Shown piece by piece: positions 10,901 to 22,900 of a stretch of 64,000 bases of DNA. A model generated the notes under the pieces. That model made no database searches and was not told where the DNA came from. It was given only the letters and a program-made list of their open reading frames with translations. This stretch comes from Parapristionchus giblindavisi. Lineage: Eukaryota > Nematoda > Chromadorea > Rhabditida > Diplogasteridae. Positions within the stretch are counted from its first letter, which is position 1. The number at the start of each line of letters is the position of its first letter. The position numbers were made by a program, and so were the translations under genes. The stretch spans positions 186,001 through 250,000 of the forward strand of contig CALSFV010000214.1 in assembly GCA_943737045.1 (NCBI GenBank). The letters run 5' to 3'.

Positions 10901-13043
10901 TGATCACAGCGGGAGCTTTCGAACGAAACAACAAAAAGTGATAGGGTTTGGTATAGTTACTATATGATTTTCAAAAGAGTTCCATACTGGTACAATTCGA
11001 TTACAACAATTCGATTACACTGTATATAAAAAGATATGCACCATGGATAATATCGATTTATTGATTGAAAGTACTCACCGGCACGGGTGTAGTGGTCGTC
11101 GTTGGCGCCTTCGTCGTCGTCGTCGTGGTAGTAGCTATCGTCGTAGTCGTAGTTGTCGTCGGATTGGCTTAATAAATGTCGTGTAGTTCAGTGTGCTTTC
11201 ACTAGGTCGACTGAGAACCGATGAACTAGAACCGACTGGATGAGAACCAGTGAAACGGATCACTTAATTATATCAGCTATCTTTTTTCGCTTGCTAATAG
11301 ACTAACCGCATAAAAAGCGGGGATTAAGGAGCTGTGCATTTATATAAGACAAAATAATTATCATATCCATCCTATCAATAAGATATTTAATGCACACGCA
11401 CAAAAGCATCCTTTACGATTGAATTTACTAATCGTCACGGGTATTTCTGTGCGGATATTCATTACGTTCTTGTACGCGAAGCATAAAAGTTACAAAGCTT
11501 ACGTTTGCAAGTTATTGTTGGTCGAGACCCTAAATCTTGGTTCCCGATCCTCCACGAAGTTCTCGACGTACAGATCACTTCATGGCCTGTTCGAAATTCA
11601 TCAGAAATTTCGTAGATCATAGATATATCAAACCTTACTGAACGGATTTCCAATAAAGTATTTACGAATAATACTAATATCACACGAGTAATGTAAAATT
11701 ATTTAAAATATTACAAGCAAATGACGCCAAAAGTCGATATTATCTATAAAAAAAATGTGACTGACCCTCATAATCTTTACTGGCGGATTTCGCGTAAAGT
11801 GTATACCCGGGCCCGCATGAGTATTTTTGCGAGACCGGATAGAAAATCGATATTTTATTCTTGTCATCGACTAGATCGATCGTGCAATCTGCAGTTGTCA
11901 TCATCAAAGTTTATGTTATCATGCGTGAAAACGTTATTCACCATCTAGATCGATTCCTGACGCATCAACACAAGCCATCTGAAATTTTTTTAAATTTGGT
12001 AATTTGAGATTGACGATTGGAGCGTAACCTCTCTCAATGGTCTCTTCGACGCGCAATGCTTTCTCGTTGTTAGAGAGCAGAGAAATAATATACGCAATGA
12101 AGAGGCCATTGAGTGAGGTATTATAGAATTACAAAAGTTTTGCACACACCACGCCAAATGCCGAATATAGTAAACTTCTCCACCGTTGAGAAAAACGCAC
12201 TCCAAATTTTCGGAAGGTTTTTTCGAACGTTTTTTCAATGCATATAATTTTATTTTTATTGAAAGTCCTGTGAAATGATGAGGAAACGCCATAAAATTCG
12301 ATAATACTAGAGAAAATGGTATGTCGCGCGAAGAAGTGGGCGGAGTCTGAATATTGCGCGGCAAACAGCGGAATTTGTATTGTTCGGACAGTTTTAATTC
12401 TATAATAACGCTCCCTTTAATTTGAAGTCAAAACGCTACTGAAAACGTACAAGTTCATCTCCCCTCAAGCGGAAGCCATCGATGGTTCCAATCCATCTGA
12501 ATAACATTACCATTAAATGAGTGATTTTGATTAGCTAAATCACCTTCCAGTCACAGAATCGCATATGTAATCCTGTCTGTCTATAATGCCTGCAGTGTAA
12601 TCAGCGTTCACCTGAAACGCTCAATCAACATTGCAATGATGCTGACGTGCCCTCACGATTTATTGTTAATGTAGTTTCAAAAACATCCAAACTTTTAATA
12701 TATTTATAATGATTAGCAGTCTCCCTTTAACTACAATTGCTCACTTTGTATGTCCATCTATTAGGGCATTTGATTGCACCATTCTCAAAACGAAGAGATG
12801 AATACGGAAGGAATCCGCTTGGAACTTGATCCGGAGTGCGTGGAGTGGAGCATTGACCAAACACTGAAATCGCATTTCATCGGTCAATCATACAATTAAT
12901 AAATTTCATAATATTATAATAATTTACGCGATGAAGGACCTGCATTGAGATTTTTTCGATTTTATTGTTATAATCCATAAAGGAAAACTCCTACCAATTG
13001 ATGCGAGTGTTCCAAGAAGCAGTAATGTCGTGAACAGCTTCAT
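7924..13043 (-). CDS. Gene F: secreted NTD-Thr linker-CTD protein, apparently intact
   Basis: Exons in transcript order: 13043-12995 (signal peptide MKLFTTLLLLGTLASI), 12863-12745, 12611-12544, 12496-12451, 11978-11942, 11888-11766, 11586-11503, 11167-11079 (Thr-rich linker), 9934-9891, 8637-8531, 8360-8224, 8171-8081, 8012-7924. All exon lengths and phases agree with B and C and no stop interrupts the frame. The NTD carries QCSTPRTPDQVPSGF, IDRQDYICD, WIGTIDGFRLRGDEL and VICTSRTSW. The CTD carries YNYGRILHAFCSTDACYREI, GKTVNPSAAT and GYVSYDSGVCGFTVLMRPW. The CTD and its 3' flank are almost identical to gene B while the NTD is much more diverged. Three introns hold inverted-repeat elements (8685-9590, 10278-10783, 12019-12420). 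Probably secreted; function unknown. The loose CCP-like pattern of the Cys/Trp spacing is only a suggestion. Confidence 0.85.
8685..9590. mobile_element. Palindromic element in an intron of gene F, with a nested GC-rich palindrome
   Basis: Arms such as ACACGTGTGAGAAATGAG (about 8706) recur inverted near 9560. TTGGGAAAAA/AAGCGACATTT-type blocks pair between 8820-8850 and 9370-9395. The centre (about 9010-9254) is a separate GC-rich element with inverted ends, GGTATTTTTTGCGGGGCACA against its complement, and internal copies of a GGGGCACACCG unit. Confidence 0.7.
10278..10783. mobile_element. 506-bp inverted-repeat element in an intron of gene F
   Basis: Termini TACAGTACAGCAGAATCCCC and its inverse. 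The arms continue for over 150 bp, including a secondary GGGCGCCCCGGGTGACC palindrome and TTTACGCTTTGAATAAT. No coding capacity. A similar terminus (ACAGCAGATTCCCCC) occurs at about 29165. Confidence 0.85.
12019..12420. mobile_element. MITE family 1 split by a second MITE, in an intron of gene F
   Basis: The family-1 left part (GGAGCGTAACCTCTCTCAAT) runs from 12019 to about 12121 and its right end CGCTCCCTTTAA is at 12409-12420. Between them, 12122-12403 is a different element with ends TTATAGAATT and AATTCTATAA. A short copy of that inner element is at about 51840-51955, upstream of gene G. Confidence 0.65.
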
Positions 13044-13173
13044 AGTTTGAGAAGGATCTAAACCATCAAAATTGATTCACAGCACAACCCTTTCAGCGGT
13101 CTACACACTATGCATGCAATAAAAGTGCAGTAAGGGGGGGTCGCAAATTAAGGAAATAGTGTGGATCTGAGAG

Positions 13174-13269
13174 TTAAAGGTATAGCACGTTCTAGTTTAT
13201 AACTCTCCGCTCTGGTTATGCTCTCTCACTGCGAGAGAGCGTAGCCTTAGCTTGATGTGTGCCATTAAA
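13174..13269. mobile_element. MITE family 2, degenerate
   Basis: TTAA-bounded remnant with AACTCTCCGCTCTGG and GCGAGAGAGC arms, just upstream of gene F. Confidence 0.5.
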
Positions 13270-14690
13270 AGCTACTGTAGCCGCTAAAAATCAATGGTAT
13301 AAGGTAAAGGTACAACCCGTTAATCAAGGCACACGAAGTCCTGCGGGTGATCAATGCTAGGCCAATGATCTTTCAAGACCAATTCAGTCCGGAGGGCCTA
13401 ATCTCTTCTCCGGACCTACTGTACCGCATGATCTAGTCACTACCAATTCCCCTTTCGGGCGCCTTGGTTTGGCGGAGGCGGTGAATCGACCGGGAATCGA
13501 ACCCAGGAGAGATGGAATGGCGGGGAGATGGAAAAAAATCTCCTCGGAGAAGAAATGAGGAGGCAATGTAGAGACAGCTAATCGAAGGCTCGGTTTTATA
13601 TTCTTTTATTTACGACCATTAGTCCCAGAACGTTCTAGTATTGGCTATGAAAAGTGATCGGGTCTGCTCCTGCACGACTATTATTGTCCATAAACGTTCT
13701 GAATCTTGAAGTGTTCCAGATCATATGGAATAAGTGCACTACGCTTACACCAAAGCCGAACTAAAATATATAGGACACTACATTTGAATTTTTTGCAATG
13801 TCTATTCAGCAGTGCATCAGCAACACGACAGAAAACCAAAAACAAAACAAGAATAGAACTATTTCTTATGGCTTCCAAATAGGTATTACAAAACTTCTCA
13901 AATTCACTGTATATGGGGAAATTACTTAGATCAGCGAGTGAGATCATTGGGCAAATGCGAGGTTTTATCATCGATATTGCAAATATCGGTATCCTACGTG
14001 AAACAGTCGTTCGACTAGCATAGCGATTCCGTAAAGGTAGAGCTGGAAATTAAAGAATTGGAGAATCTAGATATTTCATTTAACATTTCTGCGAATCAGG
14101 CACACTATTATATGCCAATTCTGGATAAATACAATAGCTATCGACGAATCAGCAGAGAGAACGAGAAACGGACGATGTATAGTGAATATTCGATGGACGC
14201 AGAACATCAGAGATACAGTTGAGGGATCATCCGTGAAACAATATTGAATTGTAAATGACACTTTACATCCGTTTTGCAATTCTCCTACATATTGCGATCA
14301 AACGTTGAACAATTTGCATGGCGAAATTCATGTAGCACGTGCAATATTAGAAGTATTCATCAAACATTTTCAACTTTGCAGTCCAGATAGGTTCAAGAAC
14401 TCATCTATCTACGAAAGAAGTGCAGTGGATAAGGCGACTTGGTTCAATTTTATTGTCAAGTGTTCGATCTTCCTTGCAGCAGTTATCTTTTGCAGATTTT
14501 CTTTTTGCCAAGATCAAACATTTAAGCTTGTCATCACTACCAATCGACCCCTTGTTCTTCTTGTTCATTCCTTATGGGCCCCAGATGGGAAAACCTTTTT
14601 TTGTTTCACTCATTTTGTTGCTAATGTTCACAGTTGCTGATATGATAGTTTGTTCTAATTTATGGTTTTCTTAATCAGAGTAACACATGT
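13270..14690. other. Between F and the 3' end of E: no supported gene
   Basis: A B-box-like GGGTTCGATTCCC lies on the minus strand at about 13493-13505, but I find no A box upstream of it. Minus-strand frames at 13681-13971 and 14076-14279 contain some Cys but no splice chain I can defend. They could be decayed 3' exons of gene E; this is not demonstrated. Confidence 0.4.
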
Positions 14691-14950
14691 CAATCTTTCC
14701 ACACAACAAATTCAGATAAAAACAGCTGCAATAGGATCGAACTCCTGACAGTCCAAAGTGAACTCGTTGTTTTGATGTTTGATAGATGAATTAAGAACTC
14801 ATCGGGATTGATTGTGTAGGGATTTTCGAATCAACTGGCCGAATTAAAATGTCGATTATCCTGTCGATTTTCCATTTTTAAGTTCGAGCACGATTGGTCG
14901 ACGTTTAAAAACGGATTCATAATCAGCATCGAAGACCGATTTCAGTCATG
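14690..14950 (-). mobile_element. Degenerate copy of the 42.3-kb tRNA-containing element family
   Basis: On the minus strand it aligns with the 42258-42884 element through CAATCCCGATG and a B box (AGTTCGATCC), but the A-box segment is missing. Related fragments without the tRNA part occur at about 18540-18720 and 32950-33140. Confidence 0.5.
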
Positions 14951-16043
14951 CTATTGTCATCTCATATGAATAGTAAAATCCCAAAAACATCGCTTTGTAC
15001 GATTAAACTAAATTTAAAAATTGCTACTTCACTTTTCGTGGTTGTAATCCACTCACTTAACCGTGCTATAATTCAAGCACGAAGGGCTGCCATGACCCGA
15101 ATCCTATTAACCATGGCGTTTTCCAGGTGGAAATTCTTAAACGCCTTGCAGAATGAAATCAATATAATTCAATTTATCATTTCAGTCTTACGTCAGATGA
15201 GCAATGATCCGTATATCATCAACCATAGGTATCTATAAACCACCAGAACAATCCCATAACTCTTCTCACTTCATTCCGCCATCGTAGTGGCTGTTCTCTA
15301 ATTGTAAGCTGTGATATTGCTGGCGAGAAGAAGACAAATTTTAGGCTTATCATGGAAGGACCATCAAACAAGACAGAAAATCTCAAGATTGGGGTAAGAA
15401 ATCCAAACTAGTAAACACATAGTGAAGAACCAAATAGAGAAGAAGATTGCGGAATAAGGCTACATACTCAGAATCTGAATGAGATAAGAAAGATACAATA
15501 ATTGTGTGATAAGATTGATAAAATTAATAAAAAAGAAAATATGTAGGTCGGATGATCACCGATGAATGAGAACTGACAGGATGAGAACGACTTGCACATT
15601 TTGTTTTTGCACATTTTCTATTCATTAGCACGTGTCTCTCATATGCAAATAGTTCTCACTCATCGATTTACCGGTTCTTACAGTACAACTATTTACAATG
15701 AAAAAACGACTTGGACGACGAGTTCATCAGATATTTATTGCATAAATACGACATTGCATTACAACCATTTATTTTTGCATTACGGAACGGAATAAATGCA
15801 CATATTAGAATAATCAGGTGGAGAAGTAAAATATGTGACATATATTGTTGAATATCCGAAGAAGTTTCATATCGGCATTAAAGTGCTGAAAATTATGAGT
15901 TATTGATTTCAAACCATAAACTAATTTTTGAACAAATTATTCTATCAAGAAACACAGCGCAAGGCCGCTTATGAATTAGCGAATTTGGTCTTAGTGTACA
16001 CGTACGGGTAACAAGCAAGTCATCATTGTTCGCATGAGCTCAC

Positions 16044-17988
16044 CTTTACAACGGACCAGTGGACGGAACGTGAACTCTTCGTAGCCAACTTTCCATCTAT
16101 TCATCGATAAACACGTGATCGAATCCCCTGGAAATGTCAGTAAAAGCTAGAATTGTACGGTCAAAATTAGCATTATTGAGCGTATAAAAATTACTTGTTT
16201 TATTTGTAGAAGAGTCTTTCATGTTTTGCATGGTTCAGAATCTATCGTACATGTTAAAATAGTTGTATCATGAACGGTGTGAATGGATCTGAACGGATCA
16301 GGCCGATCAAACGGGATTGTGAGCGATAAGGCCATTTTCGTTATTTTTCTTTCTTTTCATTGTTTTTTTCTTTCCTTCGAATCTACTGTATTGAAAGAAA
16401 TCACGCCGAAATATTGCCATTTAGCAAAAATCATTGCTTTACAAATGAATAAATTGTTCCGATTATGCGCTGAATAAATGGGTTAATTTTTGTTCATTGG
16501 AGCAATTTATTCCTCGGGAAAATGATGATTTTTTGTTAAATAGCAATATTTTGGCCTAATGTATTTCAATATAGTAGATTCGATGAAAAGAAAAACAATG
16601 AAAAGAAAGAAAAATAACGAAAATGGCCGGCTCGCTCACAATCCCGTTTGATCGGCCTGATCCGTTCAGATCCATTCACACCGTTCATGATACAACTATT
16701 TTTACATATACGATATGCCGATCTCTTTTATATATAAAATAGCGCGCGGCGAAGGTCAGCCGGGTTAGGTGAGAGGCAGCGGAGAGGCAATCGAGAGGCG
16801 GGGCGAGATCTAGCCTTTCAGCGACTTCCGTTCTTTAGTGCACAGTGCCATTTTCTTATGCAAATACATTTTATACGCACAATAATGACAAGGCGCTATC
16901 GCAGTTCTTGTTTACCTTTATATGTGATACCACCCGACACCGCTTCCAGTGAATAGCCATAACCGCAAGAGTACGATATGACCGGATAGAAGATTGACTG
17001 GGTTCCTTTATCGTCCTTCAGATCGATCGTACAAGCTGCAGTTGTTTTTATCAATAAACGAACCACTCCCATAAGACGAATTTCCAGTATATCTGCAGTT
17101 ACTGTAGCAAGGTGATCAAAGCTCTATTGTGAACGCCTTGCTTTTGCGAGATTTAAATAAAATTCTGTATCAAATTATTCTATAATTGTACAATAAGGTA
17201 TTTTTGGGTGGGTTTGTTTATCTCAAATAACAAATGAATGACGTAAATAACTTTACTAAGATAATGGGGAACTAACCATCTAGATCCATAGTGCCTGTTT
17301 CAACACAAGCCATCTGAAAATATCTACTTTTTTGATAGAAAATTCTAAATTCATAATAAAGAAATACGACCTGCTCATCGCCGTTTAAGCGAAATTTGTC
17401 CATGCTACCGTACCACCTGAATATCTTTGTCTATATTGGATGATGTTGAATAATCAACTCACTTTTTCGATCCAGGATCGCACAAATAATCTTGTCGGTC
17501 CATAACCGCTCCACTTTGATCGGCATTCACCTGAAAAGCAATGTTATTTTTTTAAATTTCCGATGTGGTATTTCAAAACTGGAATTGTACTCTTTTTTCG
17601 CTTGATGTATTTAAGACTACTTCACGTAACAGTATTTATCGTAGTTTTTTTTTAAAATACGTCAGTAAATCCGACTTACTCTGTATGTAGTTCTATTGGG
17701 ACATCTGATCGCTCCATTCACGATGACCAGAGGCTGATGCGATGCAAACACATTTGGAATACGATCGGGGACGCGTAGAGTTGGACACTGCCCGAATACT
17801 GATCAAGGAATTACAGTTCAGAATTTTGCATAACTAATTTTCATCATAATATTTTATTATTGGGTGCTTCACAATCGCTGCAGAATTTATTTTGCTGTCT
17901 TTATTTTTACAATCTTTTTTTTAATGTGAAAATTCGTACCAATTGTTGCGAGTCCACAAATGATCAGCAATCTCGAACAGAGATTCAT
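16044..17988 (-). CDS. Gene E: NTD-only member of the secreted family
   Basis: Exons: 17988-17940 (signal peptide MNLCSRLLIICGLATI), 17798-17680, 17530-17463, 17416-17371, 17313-17277, 17035-16916, 16127-16044. Lengths equal those of B, C and F (49, 119, 68, 46, 37, 120, 84); the 120 is an in-frame 3-nt loss. The reading frame is open through QCPTLRVPDRIPNVF, MDRQDYLCDP, YGSMDKFRLNGDE and ITCLSMNRWKVG. After the 84-nt exon I find no Thr-rich linker and none of the CTD motifs down to gene F, so E is either 3'-truncated or ends in an unrecognised exon. It is head-to-head with gene B, about 2 kb apart. An inverted-repeat element occupies the last intron. Expressed status unknown. Confidence 0.7.
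16171..16886. mobile_element. Inverted-end element with a GC-rich core, interrupted by a palindrome
   Basis: Ends ATTGAGCGTATAAAA and TTTTATACGCACAAT. The right part (about 16716-16886), with AATAGCGCGCGGCGAAGGTC, recurs at about 19144-19315 with very few changes. A separate perfect-looking inverted repeat at about 16255-16705 (GATACAACTATTTTTA arms, CACACCGTTCATGATACAAC) is nested in the left part. Confidence 0.65.
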
Positions 17989-19069
17989 AGTGAAATCTGA
18001 AAGATTTGAAACATAATTATTCTTGAACCAGTACTCATATAAATGTGAAGTATATTATGAAAAACATGCAAATGGATTCTATTAATATAATATAACATGT
18101 AATAGTTAACCCCGCTGTTTAAGCCGGGCGGTTCTAGACAACGTAACCACCCGATTCGTTTAGAAATACTACAGATAATTGAAGAATCAAAATTTGCAGA
18201 TAATATTTCATCCACAAGATGGCTTAAATGCTGATTCTAAATTGCCTCCATAGAATCCGAGAGATCAACCTAGACAACGATAACAAAGGAGAAATAGAGC
18301 AGTGTGTATTGCATAGTCTTCGGATGCAGACATACAAAGATGGCGTTAGCACAGATTCATAAAAGCAATATATCAATTCTAAATGATACTTTATAACGCA
18401 AATTCGGCGCAATAAAATCTGTTTAGCAACGGAAGATGTTAGTGCAAGAGCCTGATTCATCTATTGATCGATCGATTTGGTGAAACGGTGAAAAAGTATC
18501 AATTATAGTTTCGAAGGCATAACCTATCAAAAAAGTATGTATGTGTCTCAATTCGTCCTGGCCTTGTGAGACTCATAATCACTTTTCAGACTTTTTCATA
18601 TTAGAATCAGTTGTCGATGCTGATTACGTATCAACTTTTTAAGACTCAGAACGTCCCAAATCGTCCTGAGTTTCGAGAAAATTGAAAGTTTGCAATTTTC
18701 CACACTTATTATTCGGATGAGTTGGTGAACTTAGCCATCTACGTTTAAAATTCTGAGCTAAGCTACACGGTGAATAAGGTGTTGTTGTTCACTGTTGATT
18801 TCCAATGGTTGCATTCCCTTGTCGCAGTTTTCGTTTACTTTCTTTCAAACGTTCAGCATTCTTTGTCTGGGCAGATCACTAGCGAATTTATCCTCTCATT
18901 GATCCTCATGGCTATCTCATCTTCAGTCTTCGTTGCCCTTCTCTCGGAAGTCTATGTACACCCTCCATCGCCGGAGCTGTCTGAAGTGACTCGAGAAGAT
19001 CAAATCCGAGTTACGATCATCAGCTGACAGAGTTGGATAGACAAGAGGACGACGACGAAAAGGATTCGA

Positions 19070-19315
19070 TTTCAGCATATTGAGCGTATATTGAGCGCCT
19101 CTTCTACAAATAAAACATTTCCTGTTTTGCATGATGCAGAAACTATGCCGTTCTCTTTTATTTATCAAATAGCGCGCGGCAAAGGTCAGCCGGGTTAGGT
19201 GAGAGGCAGCGGAGAGACAATCGAGAGGCGGGGCGAGATCTAGCCTTTGAGCGACTTCCGTTCTTTAGAGCCCAGTGTCATTTTCTTATGCAAGCACATT
19301 TTATACGCACAATAT
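19070..19315. repeat. Second copy of the GC-rich-core repeat between genes E and B
   Basis: Nearly identical to 16716-16886 over GCGCGCGGCAAAGGTCAGCC to TTTTATACGCACAATA. It lies in the shared upstream region of the divergent E/B pair. Confidence 0.7.
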
Positions 19316-19973
19316 GATGCATATGATTCTGGATATGACGTCAACGACTGCATCTGCACATGTTCTTGAATAGAATCAGCGTTCAAATTATATCAAAGAT
19401 GTGATTTGCTCAAAACATGTAATGGGGGGAGATCAAAGATCATGTTCCGAAATTCTGCTGCACCCTGAAATATTTTCTTTATAAATACGTCACATCGACA
19501 ACAGATTTTGTGCCAGAGAAGATTGGATTTGGAGAGTTTCATAAAACTCTTGCCCAGAGGATTTGGATCGATGGTTTATATTTTATTGATTTGCGTTCTG
19601 TGATTAACAATGATTGTGTGTATTCTTTTCTTTCTCAGTTTATAGAGAATAATAACAATATAAATGCAACATAAAAGTTCCAAAACTGCAGCTTTATCGC
19701 CAGGAGGGGGGAATAAATGAAACAGTATAAAACAGTCGTATCGTACACTTCTGCTTGTAGCTTGTTTCGACGATTTTATCTCTTAATTCAGAACAAAGTC
19801 CATTCCTTGTCGTTTAAACTCACTACATTCGTTTTCATCGTTGTCATACTGTATTAGATCGTCTGAATCAACTTCTTTTGTTAGAAACAGAAAATGATAC
19901 GCCTTTCTTTTCGGACGATAAATATTTTGTTAAATATATTTTAAAAATCGTTTAGAATCAAGCATCTCGAATT

Positions 19974-22900
19974 ATGTGGCTGAGCCGGATATTGCCGATT
20001 CTTGGCGGGCTAACGATATTGGGTGACTATTTGTCTTACAGTTATTGCGATTACTTTAAAAGCGTGATAAATATAATGTTACACGTGAAATATACTTTAA
20101 AGGGAGCGTTACCGCTCTCAATGATACGCGTTAGTTCAGCCTCTGTAATAGCGGGGCAACAATGAAGGAACACGGCGGCTCAATGATAGTAACTAAGAAG
20201 CTCTTGCCTGAGAAAGAAAGTATCGCAAACTGAGTGATGATGAGCAGCGCAAAAGTTGATTACGGTATATCTGGGCGCTCGCTTCTGACTAGACCTATCA
20301 TCGAGTTTTACGATTCGCGAGACATGCCGAGATGGCTTAGTGGATAGAGCTTTTGTTTAGAGATCCGAACCTCGTAGGTTCGAATCCCGCCCAGTGCAAA
20401 TCAACTTTGCCGATTTTTCGTAAGCAAGAGCCTTCAAGCCAAAGTTAAATGTAGGGATTTCTCTTCATTGAACCGCCGTGAGGAAGGCAGATCACGTTTT
20501 CCCACATATAAAGAGTGCGAGGCGGATGCCAGAAGGAAAAAGTCGCCTCAGCATCTCTTTTGCCCCGCTATTCCCATCTCCTCGCATTTTGAACTAACGT
20601 GGACCGCTTCATTGTCTCTTCGTTGTTCTCTAACAACGAGAGAGCATTGCTCGTCGAAGAGACCATTGAGTGAGGATACGCTCCCTTTAAAAAATATGAA
20701 TAAAAATCATCTTAAAGTATGATGAAATGATGAATCATAATGATGAAACATCATAATAATAATAATATTTATGCGTTTTACAAGAAAACACGGCACAGGA
20801 AAATAAATTAAATTATATCGAATGATTGATGATGGACATATGACAAATCTATGAAACGTGAACATTGAAGAAAGTGCAATGTGCAGATGGGATAAGGCAA
20901 ATATTATTCTAGTCAATTTTACTCAGGGAAACTGAAAGTTATCCGGTTTTTCGGTTGCACTAGGAGCCTTGCCGCTCTGGGAAAGAAGCTATTATGCCTG
21001 TAATGAAATCGTGAGCCTGGGTTGTTGAAATTGAGGCCATTATGGGTGATATAAGGGCGAAAATAGTGAGGTTTCATATTTGAGATCCTATATTTACCTC
21101 TGATAAATTTCATTGCAGCTTTGATATCTATTTCTTCTCTACGCTTTTCAAGAGTATCTAAATTTAGTTGTTTATTCCTAAGGGAAACTTTCGGCATTGA
21201 ATCCCACGCTGCATTAAAACAGCGCTTGAATACTCGTCTAGTGAAATAATTCTGTACTCGTTCTAAGATCTTTTTGTCACCTTTTTGGTATGGATTAAAA
21301 ACTGTAGATGCACTTTCAAGTATGGGCCTTATATATATTGAATAAGTTTTTACTAGGATGATTGCATTTTTGGTGCGCAGAGCTCTTAGGATTATATGGC
21401 ATGCAGTTTTCGCTTTTGCAGCTGTTTGCCTGCTGTGGGTAGAGAAAGTTAGGGTCTTCTGAATGAAGAAGCCAAGATCCTTAACCAAATCCCTCTGCTC
21501 TAGGGATGCTGTTCCGATAATGTATTTTCGCAATGGGTTAGATCTACCTAGGTGCAGCGAATTACATTTATGTGCAGCGAGTGGAAGTTGCCATTCATCT
21601 GACCATTTTACAATGGTATCGATTGCTGTTTGTAGATGTAACGGGGAATCACCAGCTTCAAAAGAGCGATAAATTTTTATATCATCTGCGTACATTCTAG
21701 CTACAACTCCGTTTTGTTGGGCCAGTGAAGGGATTTCCGAGGTATATATGAGGAAAAGAAGCGGACCCAAAACGGAGCCCTGTGGGACACCGCTTGTAAC
21801 ACTAAGTGACTGTGATAGCTTTTCACGGACTCTAACCTGGAAGGATCGATTACTTAAATAGGCGGATATCCAATTAACTGTCTTATCTGACAATCCAACA
21901 GTACCAAGTTTCATTAGTAGTTTAGAATGAGATACTCTATCAAAAGCTTTCGCAAAATCAAAATATATTACATCAACCGGTTTTCCTTCACTGATAGAAG
22001 AAGTCCAATGCTCTAGTACCTCTAACATCTGCATCTCTTTTCTGTCTGAAACCGTATTGTTCATCTGGGAATATTTCTAACGATTCGCAATGAGTTATTA
22101 TAGATTTACACAATAAACGCTCGAATATTCTACAGAAGAAAGAGGTTATAGAAATCGGTCTATAGTTTAGCGGATCCGAAAATGGTGGTGATTTCTTGAC
22201 AGGGGTAACGATGGAGTGACGCCAGGGGGAGGGGACTACCCCTGTTTCAAAAGAATGACGAAAGATTATTTCTAGTGGTTCAGCTATTGGTACGGCAATT
22301 TTCTTAATGAACGAGAGATCTATGTTCTCTGGAGTACGACAGGAAGATCGCTTCCATTTTTCAATTAGAGCACATATTTCATGTCGAAGAAACAGTGGCT
22401 CTTGATAATTGCCAAAAGTTGGGGGTTGTGAAAGTTGGGGTAGTGTACCATTATCAACAGTGAACACTCCTGCGAATGCATTTGCAAGCAGGTTGGCCTT
22501 ACCTAAGTCATCCATGATGAGAATTCCATTTTTGTCTTTAAGTCCCTCAACTCCTTTCTCTTTATTTGAGCAGCGTTTCATATACCGAAAGAACTTATTG
22601 CTATCTTCGCTATCGATTATTTTCCGTTCTATGGTTTTCTGGTATCTATCCAATTCTTTCCTGAACTTCTTATTCATGGTGAATTTAGTTGTTAGTTGTG
22701 ATGAACACAGAGAAAAAGGTGTTATCCACACAGCATAAGAGGTCAACCGGGGTAATTTTTGTGTAAGACACGTAAAAACACTCTCATAATTATCCCTGAA
22801 ATTTGGACTCGATCGGCTGAGTTTGAAAAAAAGTTATGGCGAAAAAACCAAATGTCATTCACTTTTGGCCAATACTGTATATTTAATACTTTCTCTGCAC

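Noticed and set aside
14305..14674. 111-aa plus-strand frame with hydrophobic stretch
   Set aside because: No paralogue, no splice partners, and it borders a degenerate tRNA-containing element.
20325..20396. Possible functional tRNA gene
   Set aside because: A and B boxes are good, but the acceptor and T stems pair poorly and the same segment sits in a mobile element with a second copy at 40.0 kb.
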